Below are positions 45,700 through 59,055 of a stretch of DNA of 64,000 nt, piece by piece. Source of the stretch: Cryptomeria japonica. Its lineage: Eukaryota > Streptophyta > Pinopsida > Cupressales > Cupressaceae. Position 1 is the stretch's first letter. The number at the start of each line of letters is the position of its first letter. The stretch is from NCBI RefSeq assembly GCF_030272615.1, contig NC_081411.1, positions 211,808,744-211,872,743 on the forward strand, written 5' to 3'. The notes below the pieces were generated by a model. That model ran no database searches. It saw only the letters and a program-made list of their open reading frames with translations, and was not told where the DNA came from. A program made the position numbers and the translations under genes.

Positions 45700-48600
45700 A
45701 TGTCTTCTAACTATTTCAAGAAGGATAGTCTGAAACTTGATGGAACTAACTATGGCATATGGAAGATCAGGATGGAGACACATCTGAATTGCATTGGAAA
45801 GGAAATATGGGATGTTACAAAGAATGGTTATACTGCTCCTACTCAAGGTCAACCTAATCCACCAACCTTGGCTAAAGATGAAGAAAATGATTGCAAAGCA
45901 AGAGAAGCACTTTTGAGTGCATTATTAGATTAGCAAGTCATGGGATTATCAGACAGATCTACTACTAAAGATATTTGGGACAAACTGGAAACATTGAATG
46001 AAGGAGATTCCACAGTCAAAATTGCAAAACTTGAATGCTTCTGGATCAGGTATGGAAGTCTGAAAATGGAAGAAGAAGAAAGAATTTTTGCTTTTATGGA
46101 AAGAGTAAATGAAATTGTTTTGGGTATACAATGTTGTGGAGGAACTTTAAGTGAAGATGAGATTGTTTCTAAAGTTATAAGACCTTTGTGACCAGCATAT
46201 AAAATGAAAGTTACTGCTATAAATTAATTGAGAACAATGCCTAATGCATCAATATCTAGAGACACTTTGGTTGGAAAACTTTCAGCTTTTGAGGTTGAGA
46301 AATTTGGTCCTATTACTACTATTGAGACAAATCTAGCTTTCAAGGCATCATCATCATCTGCAACATCATCATCATCATCTGATAAATCTGATTGGAAAGT
46401 CTTCTATACAAGAGAACTTGAAGAAAGAAGGAGAGAAAATGAAGAACTTGAAGAACTTGAAGCACTATTTGCAAGGAAAATGCCTAAAGGTCCAATTGGA
46501 AGTAAGTATGAAGGTAAAGAACCCTTTAAATATTTTAATTGTAATAAGATTGGTCATATGGCTTCTAGGTGTCCTGATAGACATGCAAGATTAAGAGAAG
46601 AAGCTAAAAGAACATATAAGCCTAACCCTGATTATCAGAAATACAAGTTTAAGAAGAATAGAGACAAATCTTGTTATTATGTTGATGAAGGAGTTACTGA
46701 TGATTCTGATGAGGATCTAGTAGACAATGGATGGGCTTTTGTTGCTATAACAAAAGATCAACCGTCACCTACTGTTCAACCGGTAGAGGAGGCCCTGGCA
46801 GCTAAAGTTGAAGATAAGGATGAATGGATTATTGATTCAAGATGTTCACATCACATGACTGGTGATAAGAGTAAATTCTTAACCTTTCAGGATTACAATG
46901 GAGGTCTAGTAAGATTTGGAGATGATAAAGCTTGTTTGATAAAAGGAAAAGGCACTATATCCTTTGATGGTAAGCACAATACTGATAATGTTTACTATGT
47001 TGAAGGTTTGAAGCACAATCTTTTGAGTGTTGGTCAATTAGTTGAGAAAGGATTTCAGTTACAATTCAAGAATGGTAAATGCAAAATCTTAAACAGAACT
47101 GGTTTGGAAATTACAACCGGTAATCGGACTAGAGGTAATATCTTTCATTTGAACTACAATGAGAAAGCATGTTTGATTGCACATATTGATGAAATTTGGT
47201 TATGGCATAAGAGACTTTGTCATGTAAATTATGATTGCATTGTGAAAATTAGTACTACTAAGGCGGTAAGAGATTTACATAAGATTGTTAAACCTCACAA
47301 TCTGGTATGTAAGGTATGTCAATTTGGAAAGCAAGTTAGAGCAACTTTCAAAATTATTCCAAAGAAATCTAACAATGTTCTTGATTTAATTCATACTGAT
47401 TTATGTGGTCCAACAAGAACTAGAAGTATACAAGGAGATAGGTATTTTATGCTAATCATTGATGACTATTCTAGAATGTGTTGGGTTACTTTTCTCAGGG
47501 AGAAATCTGAAGCATTTGGGAAATTCAAACTATTCAAGGTGATGGTAGAAAATGAAACCGGCAAGAAAATCAAATGTTTGAGATCAGATCAAGGAGGTGA
47601 ATTCACATCTAAGGAATTTAATACATTATGAGAAGTGAATGGGATCAGAAGACAGTTATCAACACCCCAGACACCCTAGCAGAATGGAGTTGTGGAAAGG
47701 AAAAACATAACTATCTTTGATGCAGGTAAAAGTATGATATAAAAAGAAAATCTACCTCATATATATTGGAGAGAAGCAATCAATACAGTTGTTTATACAT
47801 TCAACAGAGTTCACATCAGAGGTGAAACCGGTAAGACCCCTCATGAACTATGGTTTGGTAGTACTCCTACTCTTAAATATTTTAGAATATTTGGAAGTAA
47901 ATGCTATATTATAAGAGATGAGTATATTGGCAAATTTGATCCTAGAAGTGATGAAGGAATATTTCTTGGTTATTCATCTAAGAGAAAGGCATGTAGATGT
48001 TTTAACAAGAGATTGCAAAAAATTGTTGAGAGTACAAATGTGAAGATTGATGAATAGTTTAGAAGAAATTCAAGGTACACAGACTCTGAACCGGCAATAA
48101 AGATAATCACAAATGAACCTACTATGAATACACCGATACAGAATGGTGATTTAGTTACACCGGCATCATCTGGAGATTCAACAGTCACTGAAGAACAGTA
48201 GCAAGTAAAAACGCCTTGGTGTGTAAGATTAGATAATTGGAAACAAATTTCAAGGAGTTATGACTAGAGGAAGATTGGCAAATGAAGAGGTATGTCTTAT
48301 TTTTCAAATTGAACCTACATCAATTAATGAGGCATGTGAAGATAAATATTGGATTAAAGCTATGGAAGATGAATTCGAACAAATTGAAAGGAATAACACT
48401 TGGTCATTAGTTCCCCAGCCTAAAGACAAAAATGTAATTGGAACTAAATGGGTTTTTAGAAATAAACTTAAATGAAGATGGTAAGGTAATAAGAAACAAA
48501 GCAAGATTAGTGTGTAAGGGATATTCACAGAAAGAAGGAATTGATTACAATGAAACCTTTGCACCGGTAGCTAGAATTGAGACAGTCGGACTTTTATTGG

Positions 48601-49782
48601 CTTTTGCAGCACACAAGAACTATAAAGTATATCAAATGGATGTTAAATGTGCATTTCTAAATGGAGATCTTGAAGAAGAAGTTTATATTGAACAACCTGA
48701 TGGATTTTCTTTGACAGATAACAAAGACATGGTTTGCAGGTTAAGGAAAGCTTTATATGGTCTAAAACAAGCTGCTAGAGCTTGGTATGCTAGATTGGAC
48801 AAATATCTTTTTAAGATTGGTTACACTAAAGGTAATGCTGACAACAATCTATACTACAAAGTGACTAATTGACATCTTGGTTATTGAAGTTTTTGTTGAT
48901 GATATAATCTTTGGAGGAGAAGATGGTTTGTGTAAAGACTTTTCTAACAAAATGCAGCAAGAATTTGAAATGTCTATGATTGGAGAGATAAAATTCTTTT
49001 TAGGATTGCAGATTTCACAGAGTGATAAAGGTATATTCCTATGTCAATCTAAGTACTTGAAGGAATTACTAAATAAATTTGGCATGGAAAACTGTAAACC
49101 AGTAAGCACACCTATGACTACAACTGATAAATTATCTTTGAAGGATGAATCAACACCTGTTAATCCGACTAGATACAAGTCTATGATAGGAGGTTTACTG
49201 TATTTGATACAAACAAGACCTGATATTATGAATGTAGTATGTATTGTTTCAAGATTTCAGAGTAATCCTAAAGAAAATCATGAATCAACAGTGAAAAGGA
49301 TTTTCCGGTACCTACAAGGTACTACAAATCTTGGTTTATGGTATCCTAGAGATGAAAATTTTGACTTATGTGCATACACAGATGCTAATTGGGCAGGAGA
49401 TGTGGATGACAAAAAAAGCACCACCGACGGAGAATTTTTTCTCGGTAGCAGACTAATTTCATGGTTGAGCAAGAAACAGAGTTGGACAAGTCTATCAATA
49501 GCAGAATCAGAATATGTTGCAGCGGCAACCAATTGCACACAGGTATTATGGATCAAGCAAATGTTGAAGGACATAAAGGTAAAATGCAAGGAACCTATAA
49601 CTATTTACTATGATGATATGGTAGCAATTGATATATCAAAGAACCCAATATTTCACTATAAGACTAAACATATTTCTATCAAATTCAATTTTCTAAAGGA
49701 GAATTTTGAAGCAAAAGAAGTGAAATTGGTTTATGTGAATACTAAAGAGCAGATTGCAAATATTTTTACAGTCTTTGCCTAA
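45700..49782 (+). pseudogene. Copia gag-pol with stops and catalytic lesions
   Basis: Gag starts MSSNYFKKDSLKLDGTNYGI (45700) with stops at 45931 and 46189. The zinc knuckle YFNCNKIGHMASRCP has lost its first Cys. The protease reads WIIDSRCSHHMTGD: DSG is DSR, so it should be inactive. Integrase has HKRLCHVNY/CKVCQFGKQ, LIHTDLCGPT and IIDDYSRMCW, then stops at 47629 and 47677 (TAG where TPQQNG has Gln) and others to 48250. RT resumes at 48260 (EACEDKYWIKAMEDEFEQIE), shifts frame near 48470, then [49 protein letters not shown] (48892). RNase H has TDANWAGD and SIAESEYVAA (49500), but CDN is replaced by YDD. At least eight stops and two shifts. Confidence 0.93.
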
Positions 49783-50193
49783 GGAGACTTTTGAATATCT
49801 CAGAGAGCAACTTGAGTCCTACACCCACCGGTAGAGACTTAGATAGTTGATGTTTGTTATCAACTGGCAAAATTAACAGAGAAATCTATTATTCTGACTT
49901 TGATGAGGAGAGCTACTTGTCAGGGGGAGTAGTTGGTATTTTGTATCTGAAACTGGTTTTTGTAATGCTTTGGCATTTGATGTCAAAGGGGGCGAGATTG
50001 ATATGGAAAAATACATTATCCCTTGGGGGAGAGGTTGTTACTTTGGGGAGAGAGTGTTGGAGAGATTGATTACTCTCTATATCTGTATTTTCATTTCTGG
50101 TTAATGATCTCTTTGGGAGATTGTTGGTTTTTGGTTTTTGGCATTTCTGTTTTGGCACTTTGATGGTTTTTCCATCTTGTGTTGCCATCAATG

Positions 50194-50207
50194 CCAAAGG
50201 GGGAGAT
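50194..50207 (+). other. Polypurine tract
   Basis: GCCAAAGGGGGAGAT immediately before the 3' LTR; an upstream second box CAGGGGGAGTAG is at about 49920. Confidence 0.85.
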
Positions 50208-51261
50208 TGTTGGTATTTTGGATATGTTGATATGGTTTTTTCATTGATGTCAACACTTGGCATCACTTGTCAACACTTATCATCACTTGGAGATCTTTGG
50301 TTATGTTCACTGGCAACTCAGAGACTTATGCATAGTCACCAGTATTTGGTTCACCGGCAGATCATATTATTCACCGACACTTGGAATGACTTGGAGACTA
50401 CTTGGTTATGTCAAAGACATTATTCGATCACTTGGTTTTGGCGATTTGGTTAATTGTTTATTCGGTTTTGCATATTTGATGTTATCGGCAAATAGGTCCA
50501 GGATATGCACTGACAAACATATCTATTCCAGATCAGCACGATGCGTTATGGAGATGATTTATTATTATTGTAAATGCATTGAGCCGACATCATGCATCAG
50601 ATATTGATTTTATTGTAATATCTTTTAGTGAGCCGACCTATTCAATTGGTCTTAGATTATGGTATAAATGTGAGATCTCATTTGTGAGATTGATAGGTGA
50701 TTGGGAAAAAGAATTGTAATAGGGTATATGCGAGAATAAGCAAAGATATATACACAGACATCATTTGAAGGTTGAAGGAAGGTTTTTTTAAAGGAAATCA
50801 GAAATAAATCGGTATTGAATCCAGCATATGAAGATGCTATTTTATGCAGTACATTATCATTGGATTTAACCATCCAATTGTAGTCAGTGTGACTCTCATC
50901 TTGTGATTGAGCAGTGAGCTCTAGGCAGCTGGCCTTTCTGCATGTGCAGACTCCATATTTTATACACATACTATCTATAGTAGTATCATTTGATTGTGGG
51001 TAAGGCTTCCCACTGTGGTTTTTCCCCTTACAGGGTTTTCACATACAAATATTTGTGTTATGTGATTGTGGATGTTATTGTCTTTCTGTTTCATGCATTA
51101 ATATTTATCGATACTACAATTAACTGATAAAATTGTCTATCGACATAAAGTTTGGTTTACCAAAATTAAGCATTAAGTTTTGGTTAAATTAATTTTGGTT
51201 GAATTTATTGGACAACTGATTCACCCCCCCCCCTCCTCTCAATTGTCTCTGGGACCTAACA
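50208..51261 (+). repeat. 3' LTR of the complete copia element
   Basis: 1054 bp, TGTTGGTATTTTGG ... GGGACCTAACA; U5-side motif at 51017-51042. Confidence 0.95.
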
Positions 51262-51800
51262 TTTCTTGTAATCATCTCCTTTATTCCCTTTGTAGATGAT
51301 CCTTAATATTCATTTGATCTCATGTTGTTGACAACCTTGTGTCCTCTTCTAGCCTTTATTGGGATCTAAGGGCATGAATTGCTCAAATGTGACCCAATTT
51401 CTTTTAAGGAAACGACGCTAAATTCTTACCACTCCATTTGATAAAATAAATACATGAATTAATAATAGAGATGACAATATAAACTATATACACGAGTAAT
51501 ATATATATTTATTTGTACATGGAATTATTTTAGAAGAAGTCTAGAGAAGGCTAGCCAAGAATTGGAGTCAAACCAACAAGATCATACTACTTTTATTTAT
51601 GATACATAATCTATTTAAAATAATCGACAGTTGCTAAAAGTAACACAACCATCAATCAATCGATGCTTATAACTACCTAATCTTTACATCTAAACCAATC
51701 GACAAACACTTAATACAAATAATTATTACATAATCGAATAACAAATATTATTCAAACATAATAATAGGCATTGTACACTAACTACAAAAACAAAACCATA
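51262..51800. repeat. Segmental duplication, copy 2, right part
   Basis: Begins with the second TTTCT and aligns to copy 1 from 43527 to 44375, without the 304-bp insert. Confidence 0.85.
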
Positions 51801-52210
51801 TAAATGTGATAGATTTTTTAAAAAAAATTTAAACCTACAAAGCAATAAGTTCACTAATCATACCTATTGTCAAGATCATGAAGAATTACACAAATATAAT
51901 ATTCATGCAGATATGGCAAAAACCTTGTTGAGTAATTCCATCATTTTCTAACAAGAACAATGACCATATGGATATTGTATCAATCTTATATGAAATGTAC
52001 TATTTGTTTTGGTGATCAATTTTATTTTTTACTATACAATTTTTTTTTTTATTTCACTTTATATATTATCAAGTTTTATGTCAATGTATGGGTTTTTTAT
52101 CCTTTTAGACATAATAACGAGGTTCATTTTTCTCCAAGACACACCTAGCAAAATTTTTTGCCCAAAACACTCTCAAATTAAGGGGCCTGTAAATTAAGGA
52201 GCCTGTAGAT
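51801..52210. other. AT-rich intergenic
   Basis: No supported feature. Confidence 0.5.
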
Positions 52211-53225
52211 TAAACAACTAGGATCACCTTCAACAAGACAATGTAAAAAAAAATCTAAATTATATAATGAATATTAGATACATAATGTATAAGAAAATCC
52301 TTTCTTATACAAGCAAGGTGAAAGATAAAGAGCATAGGATTACGACATGTTAAAATCATAAAAAATGAAACACAAAAAAGATAGCTATGCCAAGTGTGTC
52401 CTAAAATTGCCTAGAGTAAAATGAGTTGTGTTATAAGACCTAGATTAGAACCAACTAGATAATTTATCATGTTCACCAACACCTTATGCTCTTACTAATG
52501 TCATACAAAAGACTTCCATAAATCTGCAAAAAATAAACTAAATAAATAATATTGATAGCTAAATAAATATTTTTTAATACCAAAATTGGTTTATAAACTC
52601 CTTTTGAATTTAGAAATCAACCAATTTTCCTAATTGCTCTATAAAAATGGTTTAATTTCTTAATTTCAAGAAGAAACAAAAGAATTTAAAAAGTCACATA
52701 TTGATCTTAAATAAACATAAACAACTAGGATCACCTAAGAACCTAAAACAATCTTCAACAAGAGATTATAAAAAATGAATTCAAAATTATGTAATGAATA
52801 CCAGATACATAATATACAAGAAAAGTCTTTCTTATATAACAAGGGTAAAAGATAATGACCATGGGATTACCACATGTTAAAATCATAAAAAAATGAGACA
52901 CAAAAGGATAGCTATGCCAAGTGTACCCTAAAAGTGCCCAAGAGGAAAATCATGTTCAAATTAGATAATATATCATGTTCGCCAACACCTTGAGCTCTTA
53001 CTAATATCATGCAAAAGACTTCCACGAATTTGAAAAAAAAAATTAAATTTAAATAATAATGATAGCTAAATAAAAAAAATTAAAACCAAAATTGGTTTAT
53101 AAACTTTATTTTCAAATTTAGAAGTTGACCAATTTTCCTACTTGCTCTATAAAAAAGTTCAATTTCTTAAGATAAGAAATTAATGTGATTCAAGAAGAAA
53201 CAAAATAATTTAAAAGACCGCATGT
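52211..53225. repeat. 507-bp tandem duplication
   Basis: TAAACAACTAGGATCACC begins at 52211 and again at 52718. The two units agree along their length (e.g. GATAGCTATGCCAAGTGT; ACCAAAATTGGTTTATAAAC; CAACCAATTTTCCT) with scattered changes and small indels. No coding content. Confidence 0.9.
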
Positions 53226-55032
53226 TGACTTTATCTTAGAAAGCTTCAAATGTGGAGGAAACACATTATGTTATTAGCAAAGTGCTTTTCTACTCTCCAT
53301 TATTTTGTAAAGAGATATTATCACATGTAAACAATCGTGTGTTCTACTTCTAGTTTTTTTCCTAGAAGAATATATTTGAAACAAATATATAATAACTCTC
53401 AAATTCTCCAACCAATTATTTGAATGTTCATATTCAAGAATTATTTATATATTTTCCAATGTATAAATGAGTTTCCCCAAGCTTAGGTGAAAATCAATTG
53501 ACATTGGACAAATTTAAACACTTGAACAATTAAATCCGTGGCACAACCCTAGACACTTACGCACCTATGGTAAAAGTTTGCATTTCATATACAACAAATG
53601 CAACATCAATCAGCCATTACCATCGTGTAGGGTCAACTAATTGATGTTGCATAGTTATTATTTAAATGCCTAAGATGCACCTAATGTTCTGTTGCATTTC
53701 ATGATGCCTTGTTGCATGTTCAATAGATGTGATTGCTCAAAATTTGGCTTTTTAATACAACTTGTTGGCTATAAATTGTTATATTGATGCAATTGTTGTA
53801 TTTCATTGATTTATAATTATTGCCTAAAGATTAAAGATTGATTCCATATGATGGTGTCATTAATAGATTAGGGTGTTTTTGTACCAATTGGTGTTTTTGG
53901 TGAACTTAATTTCACCTTTAGATGATTGAGGCTTGTGGTTTCTAGACAACGAGTTTGATGATTTAGATGTTAGTATGATGATTGCATAGTTGATTCTTTA
54001 AAGATAATGATACATATAGAGTTGTCCTAGATGATAGATGGAGACTACTCATATTAGCCACATTGGACTGGTCGTATCTTTTATAGTAATGCCAAGGCCA
54101 CATTTGGAGATGGGCCCTTGTTTTGTTGATTTTTGTTATGAATATAGTATAGTTATCCTAGAGACAATGAAAGTTGAGTCTACTAGCAACTTTAGGAGTG
54201 GCCACTAACAATTCGACACATTAGTTGAAACTTAAGTAGAGTGATTATAGTTTTTTCGATGATGAGACATCAAATTTATGCCTCTTAATTATGGACTCTG
54301 GATAATAATGATTATGTACATAGATCCCATCTTTTTTCCATAGTGATATCATTTTATAACACCTAACCCATCATGAACTTAGTAAGCACCAATGATAAGA
54401 ATGACTCACTGATGGTCATCCTTTGAGTGGATCACCTTTTTTATAGTGACTATACACAAATTATTGGGAGTACAAATCCACTTGTTTTTTACACATTTTG
54501 TTAGTCATAAAAATAAAAAGGCCATTGCATCTAATTAATGTCCATGCTAGTAATCAAGACATCTTTTTCATATTGATAACTTTTTCTACCTATGTCACAA
54601 CTTCATGTCAAAATCTACCTTCATTAGTTTTAGGATTTTGTAGGATCCAAAGTCTTTGATCTTTGGTACATGATTGTGAATGGATCCATTGTAGAGACTT
54701 GTCCTTTTTGCAACTTGATTTGATTCATTATATTATAGGGGGGAATATTGACATGTTCAGAATTCTTGAGTCTCAACTTTGGTTTATAGGGTAGTTTATT
54801 AGATATGTGATCATATACTTTGGCTTATAATTTAACTCCTTGTAACTTTTATGTTTCATGCTTACTTTTGATTAGAAAAGCAACAAAATAAGGGTGTTGG
54901 TCCTATTTACAAATAACCCATAGGCTGGAAAAGAAAAAATCTTAGGGAAAACAACCATTAACAGAATATTGAGTTTTTCCCCTGTGCTAAAAGCTTTTTT
55001 GTCGCTTCCTTCACATCTTCCGCTGATTGAGA
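53226..55032. other. Long stretch with no gene
   Basis: AT-rich; no ORF with recognisable content on either strand. Confidence 0.5.
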
Positions 55033-55960
55033 TTTGGTCTTGGGAATTTTGTGGGCTTGGGGAGTGCACTCCCTCTCTATTAAGCCTTGGACAACTTCTT
55101 TAAACCCTCTCACTAAACCACTTAATGTGCATCTAGTTTGGGTCTGGCTCATCAATCTCCCTCTTCATTTTTGGGAGCACTCTTGTTATGAGGCTATTAG
55201 TAACTCTATTGGGTGTTTCCTGAAGGTCCATGAAGCTATGTCCTCAATGGACCACACTACCTTTTCTCAAATTATTGTAGACATTGACATCTCCTCTCCT
55301 CTCCTCTCCTCTCCCAGGAGATTTGGTTCTTATGGTGGGGGATAGGCCTTGGTCACAACTGCTAGATTGTGAATGCCTCCCCTTCTACTGCAGGAGATGC
55401 TTCTCTATGGGTCATCTTGCTTCAGACTGATCTATTTCATGCCACAAAGGTGTTTCTACTAGGTGCAAGAATGTTACTGTTGATCACTTAATAGTCAATT
55501 CCCTTGACTCTACTTCCGTTGGCTCCTCTCATGAGGATGATGCCAATATCATGCACCTCACGCCTACGGATGCTCCTATTGCTCCTTTTGTGGCCTCGTC
55601 TCTTGAGGTCCCCACTTTTGCTTCTTCTTTTCTGCAGCTACGATCCCCTACTGCTGGATCTGCATCTATTGTTGTTGTTTCATCATAGCCTGCTATTGCT
55701 CTACAATAGCCTCCTATTATTCTGTTGCAGCACCATGTTGACAACATTGTTTGTAACCCTGTGGGGTCCCTTCTGGTTGATCTCTCTTTTGATATACCTA
55801 ATGATAGCATCACCTGGACTATGATTGCTCGTACGTGGAAGGGGAAGTCTTCTCCCCTACCCCAAAACCCCCCTTGTTGGGGTTTGGGTGGCTTTCCCCC
55901 CTTGAGTGAGGTCTGTTTTGTTCTCCGATTGGATATGATTCTTTGCCTGTCTGACTGTGT
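55033..55960 (+). pseudogene. LINE-type ORF1 relic (DUF4283 plus zinc knuckle), plus-strand copy
   Basis: Begins abruptly at LGILWAWGVHSLSIKPW, continues VHLVWVWLINLPLHFWEHSC, YEAISNSIGCFLKVHEAM (DUF4283: VWVxLxxLPLHFW...IGxxLGxF), then after a CTCTC microsatellite (55289-55313) and a frame change a zinc knuckle YCRRCFSMGHLASD* (55388-55430) whose last Cys codon is TGA. The 3' part is Ser/Pro/Leu-rich with no domain. It is a diverged inverted copy of 56271-57600 and is 5'-truncated relative to it. Confidence 0.75.
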
Positions 55961-56270
55961 TTGATTCTAACTGCATCTCTCTTGATGTTTCTTGTTGTTT
56001 GTTAATAGTTCTTTACTATGTTAAGGGTCAGTGCCCTAGTTAATGTTGCTTTACTAATCAAGAACAACAAGACAAAATCGTTATTAAGGGCAAACAAGAC
56101 AAGTAATAGCCCAAAAGGACTCAACACAAGAGTGAGGAGAAACACCCAAAACTTGATCTAGAGGCGTTTCTTTTCAAGAGAGGGGGGGGAGACTTCCCTT
56201 TACGCCTGCAACAATACTTTCATTTGGAACATCAAAAGAAGGATCAAGTTGGGAGGTCCCCATAGCCAAA
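55961..56270. other. Spacer between inverted ORF1 relics
   Basis: Contains AAGGGTCAGTGCCCTAGTTA and AATCAAGAACAACAAGAC; nothing recognised. Confidence 0.4.
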
Positions 56271-57600
56271 CTATTTGCAACAATAGCGAACTACTAACTC
56301 ACTAGAAGCAAACCATTGTTGAAGGACGAGAGCAACAAGAGATGTAGCCTTAAGGTCAAAAGGGGCTCCACCAAAAGTGACCAAGGGGTTGGGAGAGGCC
56401 AAATCGACAATCAGAGGCACAACCTCTACGTGGGAGGGGTCCTCCTCCATGTTTGAGGAGATATGATCATCAATTTCAAAAGTCATGGCAATCAAATGAT
56501 CGGCAGTAGAGTCCTTCCACCAAGTAGCAACACCTTTACGATGAGAGAGAGAAAAATTTGAAGCTAGATGACCCATTGAGAAGCATCTCTAGTGGTGAAA
56601 GGGGAGGCCCTCATAGTCCAAAGATTGAGTCCATGGTCTATCCCCAACCATGAGAACCACATCCCCTAGGAGTGGCATAGAGATGTCAATATCGACTAGA
56701 ATTCGAGAAAAGGTAGAATGACCCATGGAGGACGTGGCATCATCTACCTTCAAGAATCAACCAACAATGTTACAATGGCCTCACAACAAGATTGCTCAAA
56801 AAAATGAAGGGGAAGGTTGGGAAGATCCACCCAAACTGGACAAACATTGAGTGGTTCAGTGAGAGGGTTAAAAGATGTCTATGGCTTGATCAAGAGAGAG
56901 TTGACTCCCCAAGCCCATAACATACCCAACACCAAGTCGCGATCATCGAGAGAATCAAAGGAAGTAATGAAGAAACCTCTAGCACATGGATAAAACTCAA
57001 TGTTGCCAGCAACAAAAGGCTTCCAAGAATCACTCACCCAACAATAGAGGTCAGGGAGAGAAGGCCATAACCCAATAAATTTGCACACCAACCCACAACA
57101 ATGGTAGAAGCCAATGTTATCAACCACATCTTGGCCACAAACCACCAAAGGAGAAGTCTTGGCACAAGAAAGGGATGAGGTTTCCCTTGAGAGGAAGAGT
57201 AGCAGTAGATTTGGCCACACAAGCAAAGCTCTGCCCGCCAAAAGTAGCAAAAGGTCCAAGAGGAGGGACTGCAACACCAAAGGAAGCCCTACCACTAGCA
57301 ACCAGACCATCCACACCCAACCTTGGGCCAACAACAGAGGCAACAAGAACGGGTTGCAAAGAAGGGGAAAAAACATCCTCAAACATAGTAGAACCAACCC
57401 CAATAAAATATCTTTGAGCGAGAAGGGTGTTGGAAGGTGCAAGCGAGAGCTTCAAACTAAAGGAAGACACAAGGGGAGGGGCCGAAAGGTTCAAAGATCC
57501 ATAAAAAATAGTCGTTGAGTGGGCAACATCCACCAATAGGACAAAAGGAGCAACACCTACAATCATAGAGGGAGAGAAAAGCTCCATTCGAATGTATGGT
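56271..57600 (-). pseudogene. LINE-type ORF1 relic (DUF4283 plus zinc knuckle), minus-strand copy
   Basis: Read from 57587 down: an N-terminal Ser/Ala-rich part (MELFSPSMIVGVAPFVLLVD) to about 57120, a frameshift, then DNIGFYHCCGLVCKFIGLWP, IEFYPCARGFFITSFDSLDD, RDLVLGMLWAWGVNSLLIKP ending in a stop where W is expected (56881). After further breaks the last block is a zinc knuckle RRCFSMGHLASNF*-like stretch (CX2CX4HX4C with first Cys and last Cys lost) and a Thr/Val-rich tail (56271-56576). It is longer at the N-terminus than the plus-strand copy, with which it forms an inverted pair about 300 bp apart. No reverse transcriptase is seen. Confidence 0.75.
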
Positions 57601-58880
57601 GAGATAGACGTTAGACGGCTTCATTCAAAAACTACAAGCTACATGAAATACATAGTTTCTAATTTATGTTTCACATTCGTTATTCCTTAATTACACCTAA
57701 CATAAGAATGGTTTCTTGATCGCCAAAGGGTGGTTAAACTTCCTCTTTGTACTAATGTGTACTTTTGTACATTGTTTGATGATTTAAGGAATACAATGTG
57801 TGTTTATAATTTGATGTCTTCTACTACTGTTCTCCTTCAGATTTTTTTGTTTTGTTTTTGCATTTAATGGATGATACACAAGGCATCACACTTGTTGAGA
57901 ACATTTAAATTTGAGTAGTGGAATACAAGAGTCCAATTGGAGGAGAAACTGCATGGTTTAGAGCATTGGAGTTGAAGAACAATGTCGCATGAAGTCCTAA
58001 TGTGTCATGCAATGGGAGCAAAGTGAACTATTCATGCCCATGTGACATTCATCTTTGCAAGTCACTATGATGAAAAATTTAATCGATATCAACAAGTGAT
58101 TCACCCAAAAAAACTACAATGTCTAATGTTTTATTTCTTAGTTTATTTACAAGCCAATTACTTTTTGTCAATTAAGTAGCAATTAAGCATGCCTACATGA
58201 GGGAGTAATTTTGTGGCTAACATATGTTGAGTAGGAAGATCACATAGGTGAGTGACCTAAAGAGAAATTTCTTTGCAACTTGCTTTATTGTATAGCCTAG
58301 CAAGTTCACTTCTAACCCCATATGGATTGCTCCCTTCTTGTCTGTATGACCCCTTCTTTGTTTCAGCTTCTATTTTCCCACATAAGACAACATTATGCTC
58401 AAGGCGCATAGTGACTCCAAAATTTCTTGTACAATTCGATTGGGCTTATGACACCATACAACTTTCCTGACTCCATATGTGCTCTTTTTATTCTACCTCA
58501 TGCACAAACTCCTCTTCAAATCCCCCATATGTTCTAGTACTTGTTTGTACATTTCACCTATATGCTCGTATGACTTCGTCTTAACCCTGTACTACCCTTC
58601 TGCAACTTTGTATGGTTCTTCTCCATTTCCATATGGATTCAACTCATACGGCTTGTTTCTTCTCTTCAACTCAATGTACATCTAATCCAACCTTGCATAC
58701 GAATACAATTTGTACAGCTTGATCTCATATGACTCTTCTTCTGCCCCATACGACCCTCCTCTCCCTTCATACAACTTCACATATGTTTTGTATAGTTTGC
58801 TTCCTATGACGTATGGCTTCACCACGTACACCCTTTGTTCACCAACCTTCCTCAATCTTCCTTGGGACTTAGCAATCTAT
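57601..58880. other. No gene; degenerate CATAYG-rich text
   Basis: From about 58310 to 58810 the words CATATGG, CATACG and GTATGGCTTC recur at irregular spacing; no clear period. Three short plus ORFs there look like translated low-complexity sequence. Confidence 0.4.
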
Positions 58881-58900
58881 ACCCTGCTAAGTTTAAACTT

Positions 58901-59055
58901 TCATGCTTTGCTCCTTGGTAGGGAGAAATGTCTTGGTCAACTTGCTTTATAATGAGTTTCAACCCTCAAGGTTAGCTTCATGCTCCTTTCCTTGGTAGGG
59001 AGAAATGTCTTGGTTGACTTGTTTTATAATGAGTTTTGGCCTTCAAGGTTAGCTT
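58901..59055. repeat. 77-bp tandem duplication
   Basis: TCATGCT...CCTTGGTAGGGAGAAATGTC begins at 58901 and 58978; the second unit ends GGTTAGCTTAGCC. Confidence 0.88.

Larger units (their letters stand above)
44618..51261 (+). mobile_element. Full-length, inactivated Ty1/copia retrotransposon (6644 bp)
   Basis: Both LTRs, PBS, gag-pol in copia order, a purine tract and perfect TSDs (TTTCT, 44613-44617 and 51262-51266) are present. The sequence CAAGTGTTTCTTGTAATC in copy 1 of the duplication (43521 on) is the same site without an insertion. The right LTR is about 29 bp longer, mainly from a local CAACACTT repeat near 50250. Two purine boxes (49921 and 50195) with about 270 bp between recall the layout of large copia lineages, but no envelope-like ORF fits. 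Confidence 0.95.

Noticed and set aside
49790-50207. Envelope-like third ORF in the copia element
   Set aside because: The space between pol and the purine tract is only about 400 bp and contains no signal peptide or coiled coil.
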